Shown here: one piece after another, positions 17,317 to 27,426 of the stretch
Position numbering within the stretch: position 1 is the first letter of the stretch
Layout of the letters: each line of letters opens with the position of its first letter
Assembly: GCA_016709575.1 (NCBI GenBank)
Contig: JADJMM010000002.1
Coordinates: 310,001-374,000, forward strand
DNA length: 64,000 nucleotides
Reading direction: 5' to 3'
Source: Sphingobacteriaceae bacterium
GTDB taxonomy: Bacteria; Bacteroidota; Bacteroidia; B-17B0; Aurantibacillaceae
Notes under the pieces: generated by a model
What the model saw: the letters and a program-made list of their open reading frames with translations, nothing else
The model's database searches: none
What the model was told of the DNA's origin: nothing
Position numbers and translations under genes: made by a program

Positions 17317-19479
17317 TTAGTTAATTGACTTGCCTAAGAAATCTAACATTATTAATTCTTCTAACGAATAGCGTTTACCATCTACAAATCCAACTACCCA
17401 AGCATCTTTTTGTCCTTTAGCAATTGCTCTCTGACGTTGAGCTTCTGCATCCTTTAATGTTTTAAATTCCATTTGTGTGAAACGTGTAATACCATCAGGG
17501 TAATTTATGATTTCAGGTTTACCGTATTGCGCTAAATGATCGTACTTATAATTTTCAGGGTGGCGGTACGCAGCAATCTGCACCTTAAAAATCATATTAC
17601 TTACACAAATGTTACCGCCAATAGATAATAATTGAGCGTATACGCCCGGATTGTTTAACGACTTACCTTTTAACGCGGTAAAGTCAGGTAATTTTGCTCC
17701 CGGATCGCAAGGGTCAGTTGTGTTTGTAGAAGTAGGAGTTTCAGTTGCAACACTTGTTGTTGTTGTTTCGGTTGTGGTACTTGTTGATGTTTGTGTTTCA
17801 GTATTAACAGCTGTTGATGCCGAAGTTGATGTTGGAATTGCAGTTCCAGTCATACTAGAAATTGGAATATTTGTATTGGTTGGTTTAAAGTCTGGCGAAT
17901 ACAAATAGAAGTCCTTTTTTACCTCTAAGAATTTATCTAAGTTCTCGATATCCATTTCCTCTTCAATTGGATCGAAACCTACAGCTGTACATTTAATTTT
18001 ATAAACGTAACCCGGACTTAAAGCCAAGAGATATTTTCCGGATACTTTATTAGAATAATATGGACCAATTAAAGAGTTGGTTGCTACTTTAAATACTTCT
18101 ATTTTTCCTTCCATTGGAATATCATTTCCGTAAACAGTACCCTTTAACATAGCGATAATTGGTTTCTCACCTAAAATACCGGGCGTAACTACGTAAATAT
18201 CTTGTTTCCCTTTTCCACCTGCACCACCTCTATCAGAAGAGAAAAATCCTTTGTCACCTTTTGCATTAATTACATAATATCTGTCATCTTCAGTTGTGTT
18301 AAGTGGAATACCCATGTTCTTTGGTTCTAACCACTCGCCATCTTTTTTAAGAGAGAACATAATATCATAACCACCAATACTGGTGTGGCCTTTTGAACTG
18401 AAAAATAAAGTAATTCCGTCAGGGTGAATAAACGGCGCATCTTCATCTGTTGGGGTATTAATTTTTGAACCTAAGTTACTTGCAGGACCCCAATCGCCAT
18501 TTACTTTTTCAGATACATAAATATCTCTTCCGCCTAATCCACCTTTACGTTCACTCGCAAAAAATAAATATCGTCCATCAGCTGTCATCGAACAACTTCC
18601 TTCCCAAGCTTCGGTGTTTACGTTTTTATTTAATTTTGAAGGCTTAGTCCAATCGTTACCAATTAAATTACTTTGGTATAAATCACCTAAATCATTATTA
18701 CTACTAAACGAGAATATGGTTTGTCCATCAGGGGAAATCGCTATTGCTGCATCATTTCCATTCGTGTTTAAAGAAGGGATACCAACAGGCTCACTCCAAG
18801 TTGAGTCGGCTGTTTTAACACTCATAAAGACATCTTCGCGGTACTGTCCGTTTTCATCGGCTTTCAAATCATCATTTAATTTCCCACCCATACTTTTCTT
18901 GCCGGCATAGGTAAAAATCATCATCGATTCATCAGCGGTAATTACCGGAACACCTTCAACTTCATCAGTATTTATTGGCGAACCAATATTAGTAATATCT
19001 GCTTGTACTTTTTTATCTATAAGTTCAATACCATTATTACAATTTTTAATAGTCTGTTTAGCATCCTCTACAAATAATTTATCATCATCGCTAACTTTAC
19101 TGCCCACTGTAGCAATATAGGTTTCAAATGATTTTATGGCGTCGCTAAAACGGTAGTTTACGTGATAAGCCTTTCCAACATAATAATCTATATCTTTCGA
19201 CTTTTTGCTGTTATTGGCCTTAATGTCTTCAAAAATTTCAATAGCTCTATCCTTTTTTTCGGCATAAAACAAACAGCAATACCCTAATTTAAATTTGTAA
19301 TCTAAATCCTTTGGGTTTTTTGCATAAAGCTTATCATACAATTCGTAAGCTTTTCTATAATCCTTATTACTAAAATGGTAATAGGCTTCTTCCTCAAGCT
19401 CCTTGTTAGATTGCGAAAACAAGCTCGAAGCGGTAAAGAGTAAAAACAAAACAAATATCTTTTGAAATCTATTTTGCAT
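17317..19479 (-). CDS. TPR-PD40 envelope protein with Ser/Thr-rich linker and SPOR-like C-terminal domain
   Basis: About 720 residues. The frame could open six codons earlier (19497), but the signal peptide fits better from MQNRFQKIFVLFLLFTASSLFSQ, so I use 19479. TPR-like helices (about 25-150) are followed by PD40 propeller repeats (AIAISPDGQTIFSFSSNND, RYLFFASERKGGLGGRDIYV, ITLFFSSKGHTSIGGYDIMF, KGFFSSDRGGAGGKGKQDIY), a carboxypeptidase-regulatory-like beta-sandwich (about 450-530), a Thr/Ser-rich linker of about 50 residues, and a C-terminal module (FKVQIAAYRHPENYKYDHL ... DAWVVGFVDGKRYSLEEL) like a SPOR domain, which binds denuded peptidoglycan. Unlike the gene at 7097-9073, it has SPOR in place of OmpA. 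Likely periplasmic or outer-membrane-associated; exact role unknown. Confidence 0.82.
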   Translation of the reverse strand: MQNRFQKIFVLFLLFTASSLFSQSNKELEEEAYYHFSNKDYRKAYELYDKLYAKNPKDLDYKFKLGYCCLFYAEKKDRAIEIFEDIKANNSKKSKDIDYYVGKAYHVNYRFSDAIKSFETYIATVGSKVSDDDKLFVEDAKQTIKNCNNGIELIDKKVQADITNIGSPINTDEVEGVPVITADESMMIFTYAGKKSMGGKLNDDLKADENGQYREDVFMSVKTADSTWSEPVGIPSLNTNGNDAAIAISPDGQTIFSFSSNNDLGDLYQSNLIGNDWTKPSKLNKNVNTEAWEGSCSMTADGRYLFFASERKGGLGGRDIYVSEKVNGDWGPASNLGSKINTPTDEDAPFIHPDGITLFFSSKGHTSIGGYDIMFSLKKDGEWLEPKNMGIPLNTTEDDRYYVINAKGDKGFFSSDRGGAGGKGKQDIYVVTPGILGEKPIIAMLKGTVYGNDIPMEGKIEVFKVATNSLIGPYYSNKVSGKYLLALSPGYVYKIKCTAVGFDPIEEEMDIENLDKFLEVKKDFYLYSPDFKPTNTNIPISSMTGTAIPTSTSASTAVNTETQTSTSTTTETTTTSVATETPTSTNTTDPCDPGAKLPDFTALKGKSLNNPGVYAQLLSIGGNICVSNMIFKVQIAAYRHPENYKYDHLAQYGKPEIINYPDGITRFTQMEFKTLKDAEAQRQRAIAKGQKDAWVVGFVDGKRYSLEELIMLDFLGKSIN

Positions 19480-19753
19480 ATGTAAAATTTTAAACATCCG
19501 AAAATAAAGGTCTGTTTTTAATGCTCGTGTTTATAGAGGCCTGTAAACAACTTATTAAAAGTCCAATCTTAATAACTCTGCCGCGTTTTATAAGATAACC
19601 CTTACCTTAACTCTTACTTTTGTTCAAATTACCAACTTCTATTTTTAGTTTAGTTGCTCTTTTTGTATTGGCATAAAAGCAATTTAACTGTCCTTTGTAT
19701 TTGCCCGTATTGTTGGCACTAAGCTTAGATGATTTGGACTAACCACAAAAACT

Positions 19754-22700
19754 TTGTTTGGTTTAACAATACATTTAAATTCTCATTTTGCTTTAACGCA
19801 GAATATAAAACTTTGCGGCGCAATCTTTCTTTTTGCTATAATTGCTAGCGTTGTATTTTATTTACGTAAGAAAAGAGGATTAAATAATGATTTAACTGAC
19901 ACCTCCGAATCGGGCATTCTTAATATCAAAAGTGGAAGGATACTTTTATTTTTCGGAGCAGCCATGATTTCTTCAGGGGCAATTGCTTATTCCATTGTCA
20001 CCAACGACTATGACGACAAGCTTTATTTATCCATATCATTAGCTGTTGTTTTATTGGCTATTTCCATGCTTACCTATTTTGTTGAAGAGGTTAAAAAAAA
20101 CATCTCTATCATCTTAACAGCTGCTTATAGTCTGGTGGTATTCTATTTTGTTTTTCTTTGCTACATCTCTTCGTTCGACCCATTCTTTGTAATTTGTCAA
20201 ATAGTCATCTTAAGCTTAGGTACAGTTATTTTTGAAAAAACTGTGCACTTCGTCATCTTTTCAATACTCATTACTTCCCTATCCTTCTATATCACCACAA
20301 TTGTTGATCTTCCTTTATTCAGTAATACTCTATATATAATAGGCACAATATTTATTTTGTTTGTGTCTATTATAGGAACTTATATAAGACTTAGATTATC
20401 AGATCGATTAATTTTTGCGAATACTATCATTAACGATGGGGGCTCGCTGGTAATTGCCGCGAAAAAAAATGGTAATATAATTTATATTAATAAAACATTT
20501 ACTAAAGTGTTAGGCTTTACTGAAGAAGAAGTATTGGGTGATGGTTGGTGGAAAATTAGAAAATCACAAAATGAAGACACGAATTCTTTTTCAAAAATAC
20601 AGAAAGGAGAATTAGAATCTACAGTTACTATTCTGTTAAAAACAAAAGAGAATAAACAAAAATGGATTCGTTGGAACAACTCTACACTGGAAAATGGTGT
20701 TGTTGTTGGAATTGGTAACGATATTACTGAACGCAAAGAGTACGAAGAGCAGTTTAGAAAACTAGTGGAGAACGCAAAGGATATCATTTATACTACCGAT
20801 ATAAAAGGGTATTTCGATTATATTAATGATGTTACAACCGAATACACAGGTTATAGCAGGGAAGAGTTAATTGGAAAAAGCTACAAAACTTTGGTTCGTG
20901 AAGATTACAAACACAAAATTGAAGCCTTTTACAAAGAACAAATTAAAAATAAAATAAAGGAATCATATCGGGAATTTCCATTTACAACAAAAGACGGACG
21001 AACATTATGGGTAAGTCAATCTGTTTTATTTAAGTACAACGCACAGGATAATCGATATGAAGGTGCACAGGTTATTTGCAGAGATGTTACCGAAAAAGTT
21101 TTAGCCGAAGAAAAACTAAAACAGCATAATGCCGATTTGTATGTAATTAATTTAGTAAAAGAAATTGTGCTTTCATCAAACGAAACCACAAATATGTACG
21201 CCAAAATTTTAACCTTACTCGGCAACAATTCTGATAAGAGCCATTATTTCAGTGTTAATATATTTGATAAATTTCATCCGGTATTACATACCTATAGTTT
21301 AAATACCACCGACCAAAAAATCATTTCGGTTACGAACGAAATTAATGGCGAATTAATAGATTGGCTACATGACTATAAAAATAATGTTTTTGAGTTTGAG
21401 TTGGATGAAGAAGGAAGAACCCTTTACAAAAATCTTCATCAGCCGGTTGATATTTATAAATCTGCTGTTATCTTTCCGATTACTCACGCCTCTAAAACTT
21501 ATGGCTTCTTTGGTTTCTTTTCGTTAAATAAAAATGCTTATACAGCGGATACATCTATTATGGTGAAAGATATTTGTACAAGCTTTAGCAGCTTTTTTGT
21601 GCAGTACGAACAAAACCGCATTATCGAAAATTACTCCAAACAACTGGAAATTTTAAACGAATCGAAAACGAAATTAATTTCTTACAACAATTTAAATGAT
21701 GTTTATGAAGGTATTATTGATTTATTATCGGATAACATTGAAAATGTTTTCCGAGTAAGTATTCTAGTTCATGATTTAGAACGCAACACGGGCAATTTGT
21801 TTTTTAAAGATCCTGAAACTTATGAAATCGTCAGTAAATTTATTTCAACAAAAGATGTGCCAACAATTCCAAACCATTTAAAAGGTTATATCTACGAAAA
21901 ACCAGATTTTGAAAACGACACCAACTTAAGTGAAGAAGATAAATTGTGGTTAGCGAAAGGCGCAAAGGCTGTTATAAGTTTACCCATAACCATTAATGGG
22001 AACTTGTTTGCTTCAGTAAATCTTTTATCACCAATTGCCAATAATTTTTCCGATCAACACAAAGCACTAATAAAAGAAATAAACGAATCGGCTGCCACTG
22101 TAATTGAGCAAATACAATTTAAGGAAATTATTTCTGAAAAAAATAAAGATATTTCAGATAACATTACCTACGCCCGAAGAATTCAAAGTGCCTTAATGCC
22201 AACCGAAGAATTACTAAAAGAAATTTTACCCGAATCATTCTTAATTTTTAGTCAGAGAGATTCTTTAGGCGGTGATTTTTACTGGTTTGAAAAACGTGAT
22301 GAAAATATTTTCCTAGCAGTGGGTGATTGCACCGGTCATGGCGTTTCAGGTTCACTGCTAACCATTTTGGCTTCTGACTACATTAAACAAGCTGTAGAAG
22401 GAAAAGGATACACTGATCCTGCATTAATATTAGAATATTTAAGTACCGCATTACAAGGCGCTTTAAATAAATATTCGGATGATGAAATATTAGATGGCCT
22501 TGATATTTCCTTTGGTATTTATAACACCAACACTAAAATGCTCTTATTTTCTTCGGCTATTCATTATTTCTTTTTAGCACGAAACAACGAATTAATAGAA
22601 TATAAAGGTAATCGTAAAGCGATTGGTGGATTAAATACTTCCGTTCAGGTAAGTAATTTCACAACCTACATGGTGCAACTGGAAACGAATGACGTTATTT

Positions 22701-22903
22701 ATTTTACAACGGATGGCTTTGCTGATCAATTAGAAAATAAAACAGAAAAGCGCTATGGCAAAGCGCGTTTAAAACAATTGCTGTTGCAAATTAACGATAA
22801 GGATGTGAACACTCAGAAAGAGGTTTTGATAAAAGAACACTTAAAGTGGAAAGGAAATTTACCACAAACCGATGATATTTGTTTTGTAGGGTTTAAAGTA
22901 TAA
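19754..22903 (+). CDS. Seven-TM PAS-PAS-GAF-GAF-SpoIIE (PP2C) signalling phosphatase
   Basis: About 1049 residues. The N-terminus has seven predicted membrane segments (about 20-215), followed by PAS 1 (about 225-335, NIIYINKTFTKVLGFTEEEV), PAS 2 (about 340-450, YFDYINDVTTEYTGYSREEL), two GAF-like regions (about 460-620 and 625-795) and a C-terminal SpoIIE-type PP2C domain with the metal-binding motifs GGDFYW, GDCTGHGVSG, TTDGFADQ and QTDDICF. It should dephosphorylate a partner, such as an anti-anti-sigma protein, in response to a bound or redox signal. No histidine kinase domain. The only upstream start in frame is TTG at 19754 (stop at 19730), and no early ATG exists, so the exact start is uncertain. 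No obvious partner is adjacent. Confidence 0.85.
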   Translation: MFGLTIHLNSHFALTQNIKLCGAIFLFAIIASVVFYLRKKRGLNNDLTDTSESGILNIKSGRILLFFGAAMISSGAIAYSIVTNDYDDKLYLSISLAVVLLAISMLTYFVEEVKKNISIILTAAYSLVVFYFVFLCYISSFDPFFVICQIVILSLGTVIFEKTVHFVIFSILITSLSFYITTIVDLPLFSNTLYIIGTIFILFVSIIGTYIRLRLSDRLIFANTIINDGGSLVIAAKKNGNIIYINKTFTKVLGFTEEEVLGDGWWKIRKSQNEDTNSFSKIQKGELESTVTILLKTKENKQKWIRWNNSTLENGVVVGIGNDITERKEYEEQFRKLVENAKDIIYTTDIKGYFDYINDVTTEYTGYSREELIGKSYKTLVREDYKHKIEAFYKEQIKNKIKESYREFPFTTKDGRTLWVSQSVLFKYNAQDNRYEGAQVICRDVTEKVLAEEKLKQHNADLYVINLVKEIVLSSNETTNMYAKILTLLGNNSDKSHYFSVNIFDKFHPVLHTYSLNTTDQKIISVTNEINGELIDWLHDYKNNVFEFELDEEGRTLYKNLHQPVDIYKSAVIFPITHASKTYGFFGFFSLNKNAYTADTSIMVKDICTSFSSFFVQYEQNRIIENYSKQLEILNESKTKLISYNNLNDVYEGIIDLLSDNIENVFRVSILVHDLERNTGNLFFKDPETYEIVSKFISTKDVPTIPNHLKGYIYEKPDFENDTNLSEEDKLWLAKGAKAVISLPITINGNLFASVNLLSPIANNFSDQHKALIKEINESAATVIEQIQFKEIISEKNKDISDNITYARRIQSALMPTEELLKEILPESFLIFSQRDSLGGDFYWFEKRDENIFLAVGDCTGHGVSGSLLTILASDYIKQAVEGKGYTDPALILEYLSTALQGALNKYSDDEILDGLDISFGIYNTNTKMLLFSSAIHYFFLARNNELIEYKGNRKAIGGLNTSVQVSNFTTYMVQLETNDVIYFTTDGFADQLENKTEKRYGKARLKQLLLQINDKDVNTQKEVLIKEHLKWKGNLPQTDDICFVGFKV

Positions 22904-22907
22904 AAAA

Positions 22908-22931
22908 AGCCCGTGAACAAATCACAGGCTT
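22908..22931 (+). terminator. Probable intrinsic terminator
   Basis: Stem AGCCCGTG / CACAGGCT with one mismatch, flanked by A and T runs, between convergent genes. Confidence 0.45.
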
Positions 22932-22955
22932 TCTGTTTATGATTTCGTGTCAAAA

Positions 22956-25757
22956 TTAATGTAGTACTATTTTGGTTGTGCTTACACCTTCTGCATTAGA
23001 CACTTTCACAAAGTAAATTCCTCTACTCCATTTTTCAGTATTAATTACAGTTGATGTTACAAGTGTGCTCTTATAAATTAATTTTCCATTTACATCGTAA
23101 ACTAATAAATCATTTTCGATTTTATTCTTTACGCTTATATTAATTTTATCAGTTGCAGGATTTGGATAAACTAAAACAGCATTATCAGCTAAATTAATTT
23201 CTTTAACACCAGCAGCAATTCCATTGTATTTAATTTGCGCTGCCCCAGCACTGTTTTGTAAATCTAATAAGCTGTCGCCAGCAATTAAAGCAAAAGCAAC
23301 TACCACACTTTGTCCTGGTGCTACTGTATAAGGCCCGGCACCCATAATATTAATAACATCGTTACCTGTAACACTAACACTTCCGGCTGCCAAGCGTTGA
23401 GTTGACAGCGTTTGATATTTAATATTTGTTGGGAAGCCAGCTGAAATATCAACACCACCACCACCACCGGTAACGTTATCAACCGCATAAAAATTCGGAG
23501 GAGCTGAACTGGTTAATAGTTTAATACCTGCATATTTTCCTCCCGTATTAGTACACCAGCTATATCCCATTTTGTTACTTCCGTCGTAAGCTGATTTATT
23601 GTTTGCAAAACTTGTCGCATCAATATCCCAGTCGGCACAAATACCGGCATACATACTTGTATAAGTAGTTGTAGAGTTATTTTTGATGATGTACTCCCAA
23701 ATTACATATTTTTTATCAGGAGTTGAGTTCCATGCCCAAGTACGTTGATCCACAGTTAAACCAATAATCGAGGCAGAAGCAGAGTCACTGTATTTTGCGT
23801 AAGTATCAAAATTACTTAATGCACCTGTTTTAATTTCTGAAATATTCGTTGAGATTTTAAATTCAGCGTCGTTAGTGGCAGCAGTTCCGCGAACACAATC
23901 AGATACATTTGCTGCATCCACACCAATCATTAAACCACCATCATAAATTAAATTTTGTGTTTGATACATGAAACCAAGTCCGTTAGCTTGACCATCCGCG
24001 CTATAAAAATCTCTTCCTTTACTTGTTGCAGTAGTTAGAACATCGTTAACTGTGATATTAATATAATCAACATTAGCCAGTACAGTAAAATACTGACGAG
24101 CGGTGTAAGTTCCGTCTTTAACAGTTAGGGTATAGTTGATTGGAGTATTTGGTGTGAAAGTAGAAACAATTCTAAAACTAAATGGAGTTGCTGTATTAGA
24201 TATCGTTCCCATCATGGCCAATGAACCGATAGAAACCGTGTTTGATAAATTAACAACACCTGGATTAAGAGTAGCTAAGGTTGCTGTTAAAGCAGAAGTT
24301 GCAGCAAGGTAGTTTGTGAATAAACCACCAATTCTTAAAGTATCACTTAAATTAAAAATATCATCATTTTTATCGTCATAAACTAATTTACTATAAACAA
24401 CAGAAGGTGATAATGGATCTGTTAATGCACGACCTAAATCTACACGGCCAGTACCTAATTTATCTTTTCGTCCACTGTTAATTGGCAAAGAATAATTGTT
24501 AAATGTTGTTGTTTTAACTCTTTCTCCAGCTTGTAAAGCTGAATATGAAGGGAAAAAACTTCTTACAATACCAACAACTCCAGCAACAACAGGTGATGAC
24601 ATTGAAGTACCGGTAAATGCATTACTATAAGAGTTTCCTTGAATTGTTGAATTAATGTTTGTTCCAGGAGCGCTCACATCAGTCCAATACCCGTAAGTAG
24701 AACTTGTATTAATTATATCGCTTGATTGTGTGTTAACTACTGCTAATACATATTCATAAGCACCCGGATAGAAAAGCTCATCCAAACCTGTGTTACCTGC
24801 AGCGCAAACTACTAAAGCATCTTTATTTATCGTTGCATAATTAATAACATCCTGACCAGCTTGTCCACCACCCGGACCGCCCCAAGAGCAATTAATAACT
24901 TTACAACCATGATCAGCTGCGTACTTAATTCCTTCATAAGCTCCAACTAAACTACCTGAAGCGTTTGCTATTTTCACAGGCAAAAATTTACATTTAAACC
25001 CTATACCCGCTACACCGTTAGCATTATCAGTAGCCGCAGAAGAGATACCAGAAACGTGAACACCATGATTACTACCTTGCCAAGTAGCATCATTATCATT
25101 CATTCCGGCATCCCAACCTCGGAAATTATCTACGTATCCATCACCATCATCATCAATACTATTAATTGGGTCTAAATAATTATATTTAATGTTGCCTCCT
25201 AAATCAGAGTGAGTATATTCAACACCTGTGTCTGTAATACCAATCACAATTGTTGTGTCGCCTTGACTTGTGTTCCATCCGTTATAAGCGTTAATACGAC
25301 CAATATGATATTGAGCACTTGTTGTTGCCTGTGGGTCGTTAGGGGTATATGTAATAACCGGAACAAAGTGCGGCTCAGCATATGCTAAAGCTTTACTTGC
25401 TAATAATGAATTTATTGCTTTTTCGATTGGTAAAGCGCCTGCATATGTACATTCGTACATAAGTGATAAGTCAGCCATAGCAATTCCATCTTTATTAAAC
25501 TTTTCGCGGGGCGGTTTCTCGTTGGCAAATTTTTGCGGATAGAAGTTAAACCAATTGCCGCAAAACTTTTTTTGTAATGCAGGGATGTTCACGCCTTCCT
25601 CAGAACACATTGGCCTAAACGAATCTTTAACTTTAATAATTATGGTGTTTGCTAAATAATCGTTAGCGGTAACATTCGGCTGTAATTTGTAACCAGTTTG
25701 TGCTAATGCCGCAACCGATAAAAAAAATACGCCAAAACTTAATGTAAATTTTTTCAT
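22956..25757 (-). CDS. Secreted subtilisin-like (S8) serine protease with T9SS type A sorting domain
   Basis: 933 residues: signal peptide (about 1-19, VAALAQ), a propeptide-like segment (about 20-130), and an S8 catalytic domain (about 150-450) whose triad is visible as Asp in GITDTGVEYTHSD, His in SNHGVHVSGI and Ser in GTSMSSPVVAGV, with the oxyanion Asn region VVCAAGNTG. A calcium-type loop SIDDDGDGYVDN follows the Asp motif. A long beta-rich region (about 460-840) precedes the sorting domain (VLVYPNPATDKINISV ... SRGIYFVKVSNAEGVSTTKIV). Exported through T9SS as a degradative or processing protease. It lies 45 bases downstream of the LRR gene on the same strand; shared transcription is possible. 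Confidence 0.92.
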   Translation of the reverse strand: MKKFTLSFGVFFLSVAALAQTGYKLQPNVTANDYLANTIIIKVKDSFRPMCSEEGVNIPALQKKFCGNWFNFYPQKFANEKPPREKFNKDGIAMADLSLMYECTYAGALPIEKAINSLLASKALAYAEPHFVPVITYTPNDPQATTSAQYHIGRINAYNGWNTSQGDTTIVIGITDTGVEYTHSDLGGNIKYNYLDPINSIDDDGDGYVDNFRGWDAGMNDNDATWQGSNHGVHVSGISSAATDNANGVAGIGFKCKFLPVKIANASGSLVGAYEGIKYAADHGCKVINCSWGGPGGGQAGQDVINYATINKDALVVCAAGNTGLDELFYPGAYEYVLAVVNTQSSDIINTSSTYGYWTDVSAPGTNINSTIQGNSYSNAFTGTSMSSPVVAGVVGIVRSFFPSYSALQAGERVKTTTFNNYSLPINSGRKDKLGTGRVDLGRALTDPLSPSVVYSKLVYDDKNDDIFNLSDTLRIGGLFTNYLAATSALTATLATLNPGVVNLSNTVSIGSLAMMGTISNTATPFSFRIVSTFTPNTPINYTLTVKDGTYTARQYFTVLANVDYINITVNDVLTTATSKGRDFYSADGQANGLGFMYQTQNLIYDGGLMIGVDAANVSDCVRGTAATNDAEFKISTNISEIKTGALSNFDTYAKYSDSASASIIGLTVDQRTWAWNSTPDKKYVIWEYIIKNNSTTTYTSMYAGICADWDIDATSFANNKSAYDGSNKMGYSWCTNTGGKYAGIKLLTSSAPPNFYAVDNVTGGGGGVDISAGFPTNIKYQTLSTQRLAAGSVSVTGNDVINIMGAGPYTVAPGQSVVVAFALIAGDSLLDLQNSAGAAQIKYNGIAAGVKEINLADNAVLVYPNPATDKINISVKNKIENDLLVYDVNGKLIYKSTLVTSTVINTEKWSRGIYFVKVSNAEGVSTTKIVLH

Positions 25758-25802
25758 GTTTTAAAAATTAATGAGTTATAAAAATAGGAAATAAAAATCA
25801 AA

Positions 25803-26411
25803 TTACCACTTGCATTTACAGGAAGGTGACAAATAAACAGTGGTATTTGGTAAAAGTTCTTGAATATAGCGGTGTTGCTCATCGCTAAATAATATATTTC
25901 TTAAATCTAATACTTTTAGATTTTTTAGTTTTCCCAGGGTGGCAGGGAATTCAGCTAAATTATTACTCCACAAATCGGCCACTTCTAATTTTTCCATATC
26001 ACCAAATTGAGGTGGCAACAAAACTAATTCGTTCTGATTTAAATTAATCCATCTCAGATTTTTTAGTTTCCCGATATCTCTTGAAACATGTTCTAAACCT
26101 GTCTTGCTACAAGCTAAATATTGTAATTGCGTTAAATCACCTATTCCATCCGGCAATTCTTTAATACTGTTTTTACTGATGTCTAAATATTGTAGATTTT
26201 TAAATTTCAGAATTTCTTCAGGAAATTTTTTGAGATGTTTTTTACGAAGTACTAACTTAATTACTTTATCCGGATTTAAAAGTGCAGAATCCATATTGGT
26301 AATTTCATCAGCGTGCGCTAATGCAACTGAATCTAACAATTGCGCTTTGCTTTGCAATAAAACAAAACACAGAACAATTGTACTTATGAAATATTTAAAA
26401 TTCGTTTGCAA
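25803..26411 (-). CDS. Secreted leucine-rich-repeat protein
   Basis: 202 residues with a signal peptide (about 1-23, FVLLQSKAQ) and five to six LRR units (about 60-180) of the bacterial shock/Ras-like type: LKNLQYLDISKNSIKELPDG, LTQLQYLACSKTGLEHV, LKNLRWINLNQNELVLLP, MEKLEVADLWSNNLAEFP, LKNLKVLDLRN. It ends CKCKW, and I see no sorting domain, so it is likely periplasmic or outer-membrane-facing. Its start overlaps the end of ribF by 28 bases, so the two are translationally coupled. A binding or scaffold role is all that can be inferred. Confidence 0.82.
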   Translation of the reverse strand: MQTNFKYFISTIVLCFVLLQSKAQLLDSVALAHADEITNMDSALLNPDKVIKLVLRKKHLKKFPEEILKFKNLQYLDISKNSIKELPDGIGDLTQLQYLACSKTGLEHVSRDIGKLKNLRWINLNQNELVLLPPQFGDMEKLEVADLWSNNLAEFPATLGKLKNLKVLDLRNILFSDEQHRYIQELLPNTTVYLSPSCKCKW

Positions 26412-27331
26412 GTTATTTCGTCGTTTTTAATTGCTCCTATTAATTCTTCAATTGAATTGAATTTTTTTTCATCGCGTAAGCGTTCCATAAATTCAACTTT
26501 AATAGGTTTATTATAAATGTCTTTATCAAAGTTAAAAATATTTACTTCCAGTTTCAATTTTTCATCCGTATCGGTTGTTGGATTAGTTCCTACATTCATC
26601 ATTCCAAAACCTTTAAACCCCTCAACCTCAACTCCCACCAAATAAACACCGTTTTTAGGGATTAATTTATCTGTATCTCCTATACTTATATTAGCAGTTG
26701 GGAAACTAATGGTTTTGCCTAGTTTCTTCCCATGAACAACACTACCATTAATAAAATAATTATATCCTAAAAAAGCTGTCGCATCTTTAATATTTCCATC
26801 AAAAAGAGCTTTCCGTATTTTAGTTGAGCTTATATTAATGTCGTTTATTTCTTCTGCCGAAATTTCATGCACATCAAAATTGTATTTTCCTGATGTCTCC
26901 CTGAATGTATTTATATCACCTTTGCGTTCCTTACCAAATTTATGGTCGTAGCCAATAACAAGCGTTTTTACCTTTAATTTATCGACCAGTATTTCTTTTA
27001 TGAATTTTTCTGGTTCTATTTGAGAAAATACTCTTGAAAAAGGGTACACAATTACAATATCTATACCTGCATCTCTAATTAACTCTATTTTTTCGTCAGG
27101 GGTAGATAACAGCTGTAAATCGGTTTGGTCAGGGAAAAGCACCTTTCGGGGATGAGGCTCAAATGTAAAAACCACACTTTTACCCCCTTTTTGGTTCCTG
27201 ATTTGTATCAGTTTTTGAAGCAGTTTTTTATGCCCACGATGAACCCCGTCGAATGTACCGATGGTAACGATACTGGTATCGACAAAGCTCCAACTATCCA
27301 AATCCTTAACTACTTCCATTTTAGGGCACAA
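26384..27331 (-). CDS. ribF: Bifunctional riboflavin kinase / FAD synthetase
   Basis: 315 residues, cytosolic. The N-terminal FAD synthetase half has the nucleotidyltransferase signature TIGTFDGVHRGHKKLL, the FEPHPRKV segment, GYDHKFGKERKGD and SSTKIRKAL. The C-terminal riboflavin kinase half has VVHGKKLGKTISFPTANI, KNGVYLVGV and NVGTNPTTD. It phosphorylates riboflavin to FMN and adenylates FMN to FAD. Length is normal for the family. The start could be the first Met or MEVVKDLD four codons later. Its 3' end overlaps the LRR gene. It is divergent from atpD, with 95 bases between starts that must hold both promoters. Confidence 0.96.
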   Translation of the reverse strand: MCPKMEVVKDLDSWSFVDTSIVTIGTFDGVHRGHKKLLQKLIQIRNQKGGKSVVFTFEPHPRKVLFPDQTDLQLLSTPDEKIELIRDAGIDIVIVYPFSRVFSQIEPEKFIKEILVDKLKVKTLVIGYDHKFGKERKGDINTFRETSGKYNFDVHEISAEEINDINISSTKIRKALFDGNIKDATAFLGYNYFINGSVVHGKKLGKTISFPTANISIGDTDKLIPKNGVYLVGVEVEGFKGFGMMNVGTNPTTDTDEKLKLEVNIFNFDKDIYNKPIKVEFMERLRDEKKFNSIEELIGAIKNDEITCKRILNIS

Positions 27332-27393
27332 GAACGTAAAAATAAAGCTTCCAAAGTTATTAACATATTTTTTATCAAATTTAAATAATTACC

Positions 27394-27401
27394 TACATTT
27401 G
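27394..27401 (+). promoter_or_regulatory. -7 promoter element (TACATTTG) for atpDC
   Basis: A perfect TAnnTTTG match ending 25 bases before the atpD ATG in the short divergent region with ribF. A -33 TTTG is not evident. Confidence 0.5.
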
Positions 27402-27426
27402 CACCCAAATTTAGAAACGTATTTCC

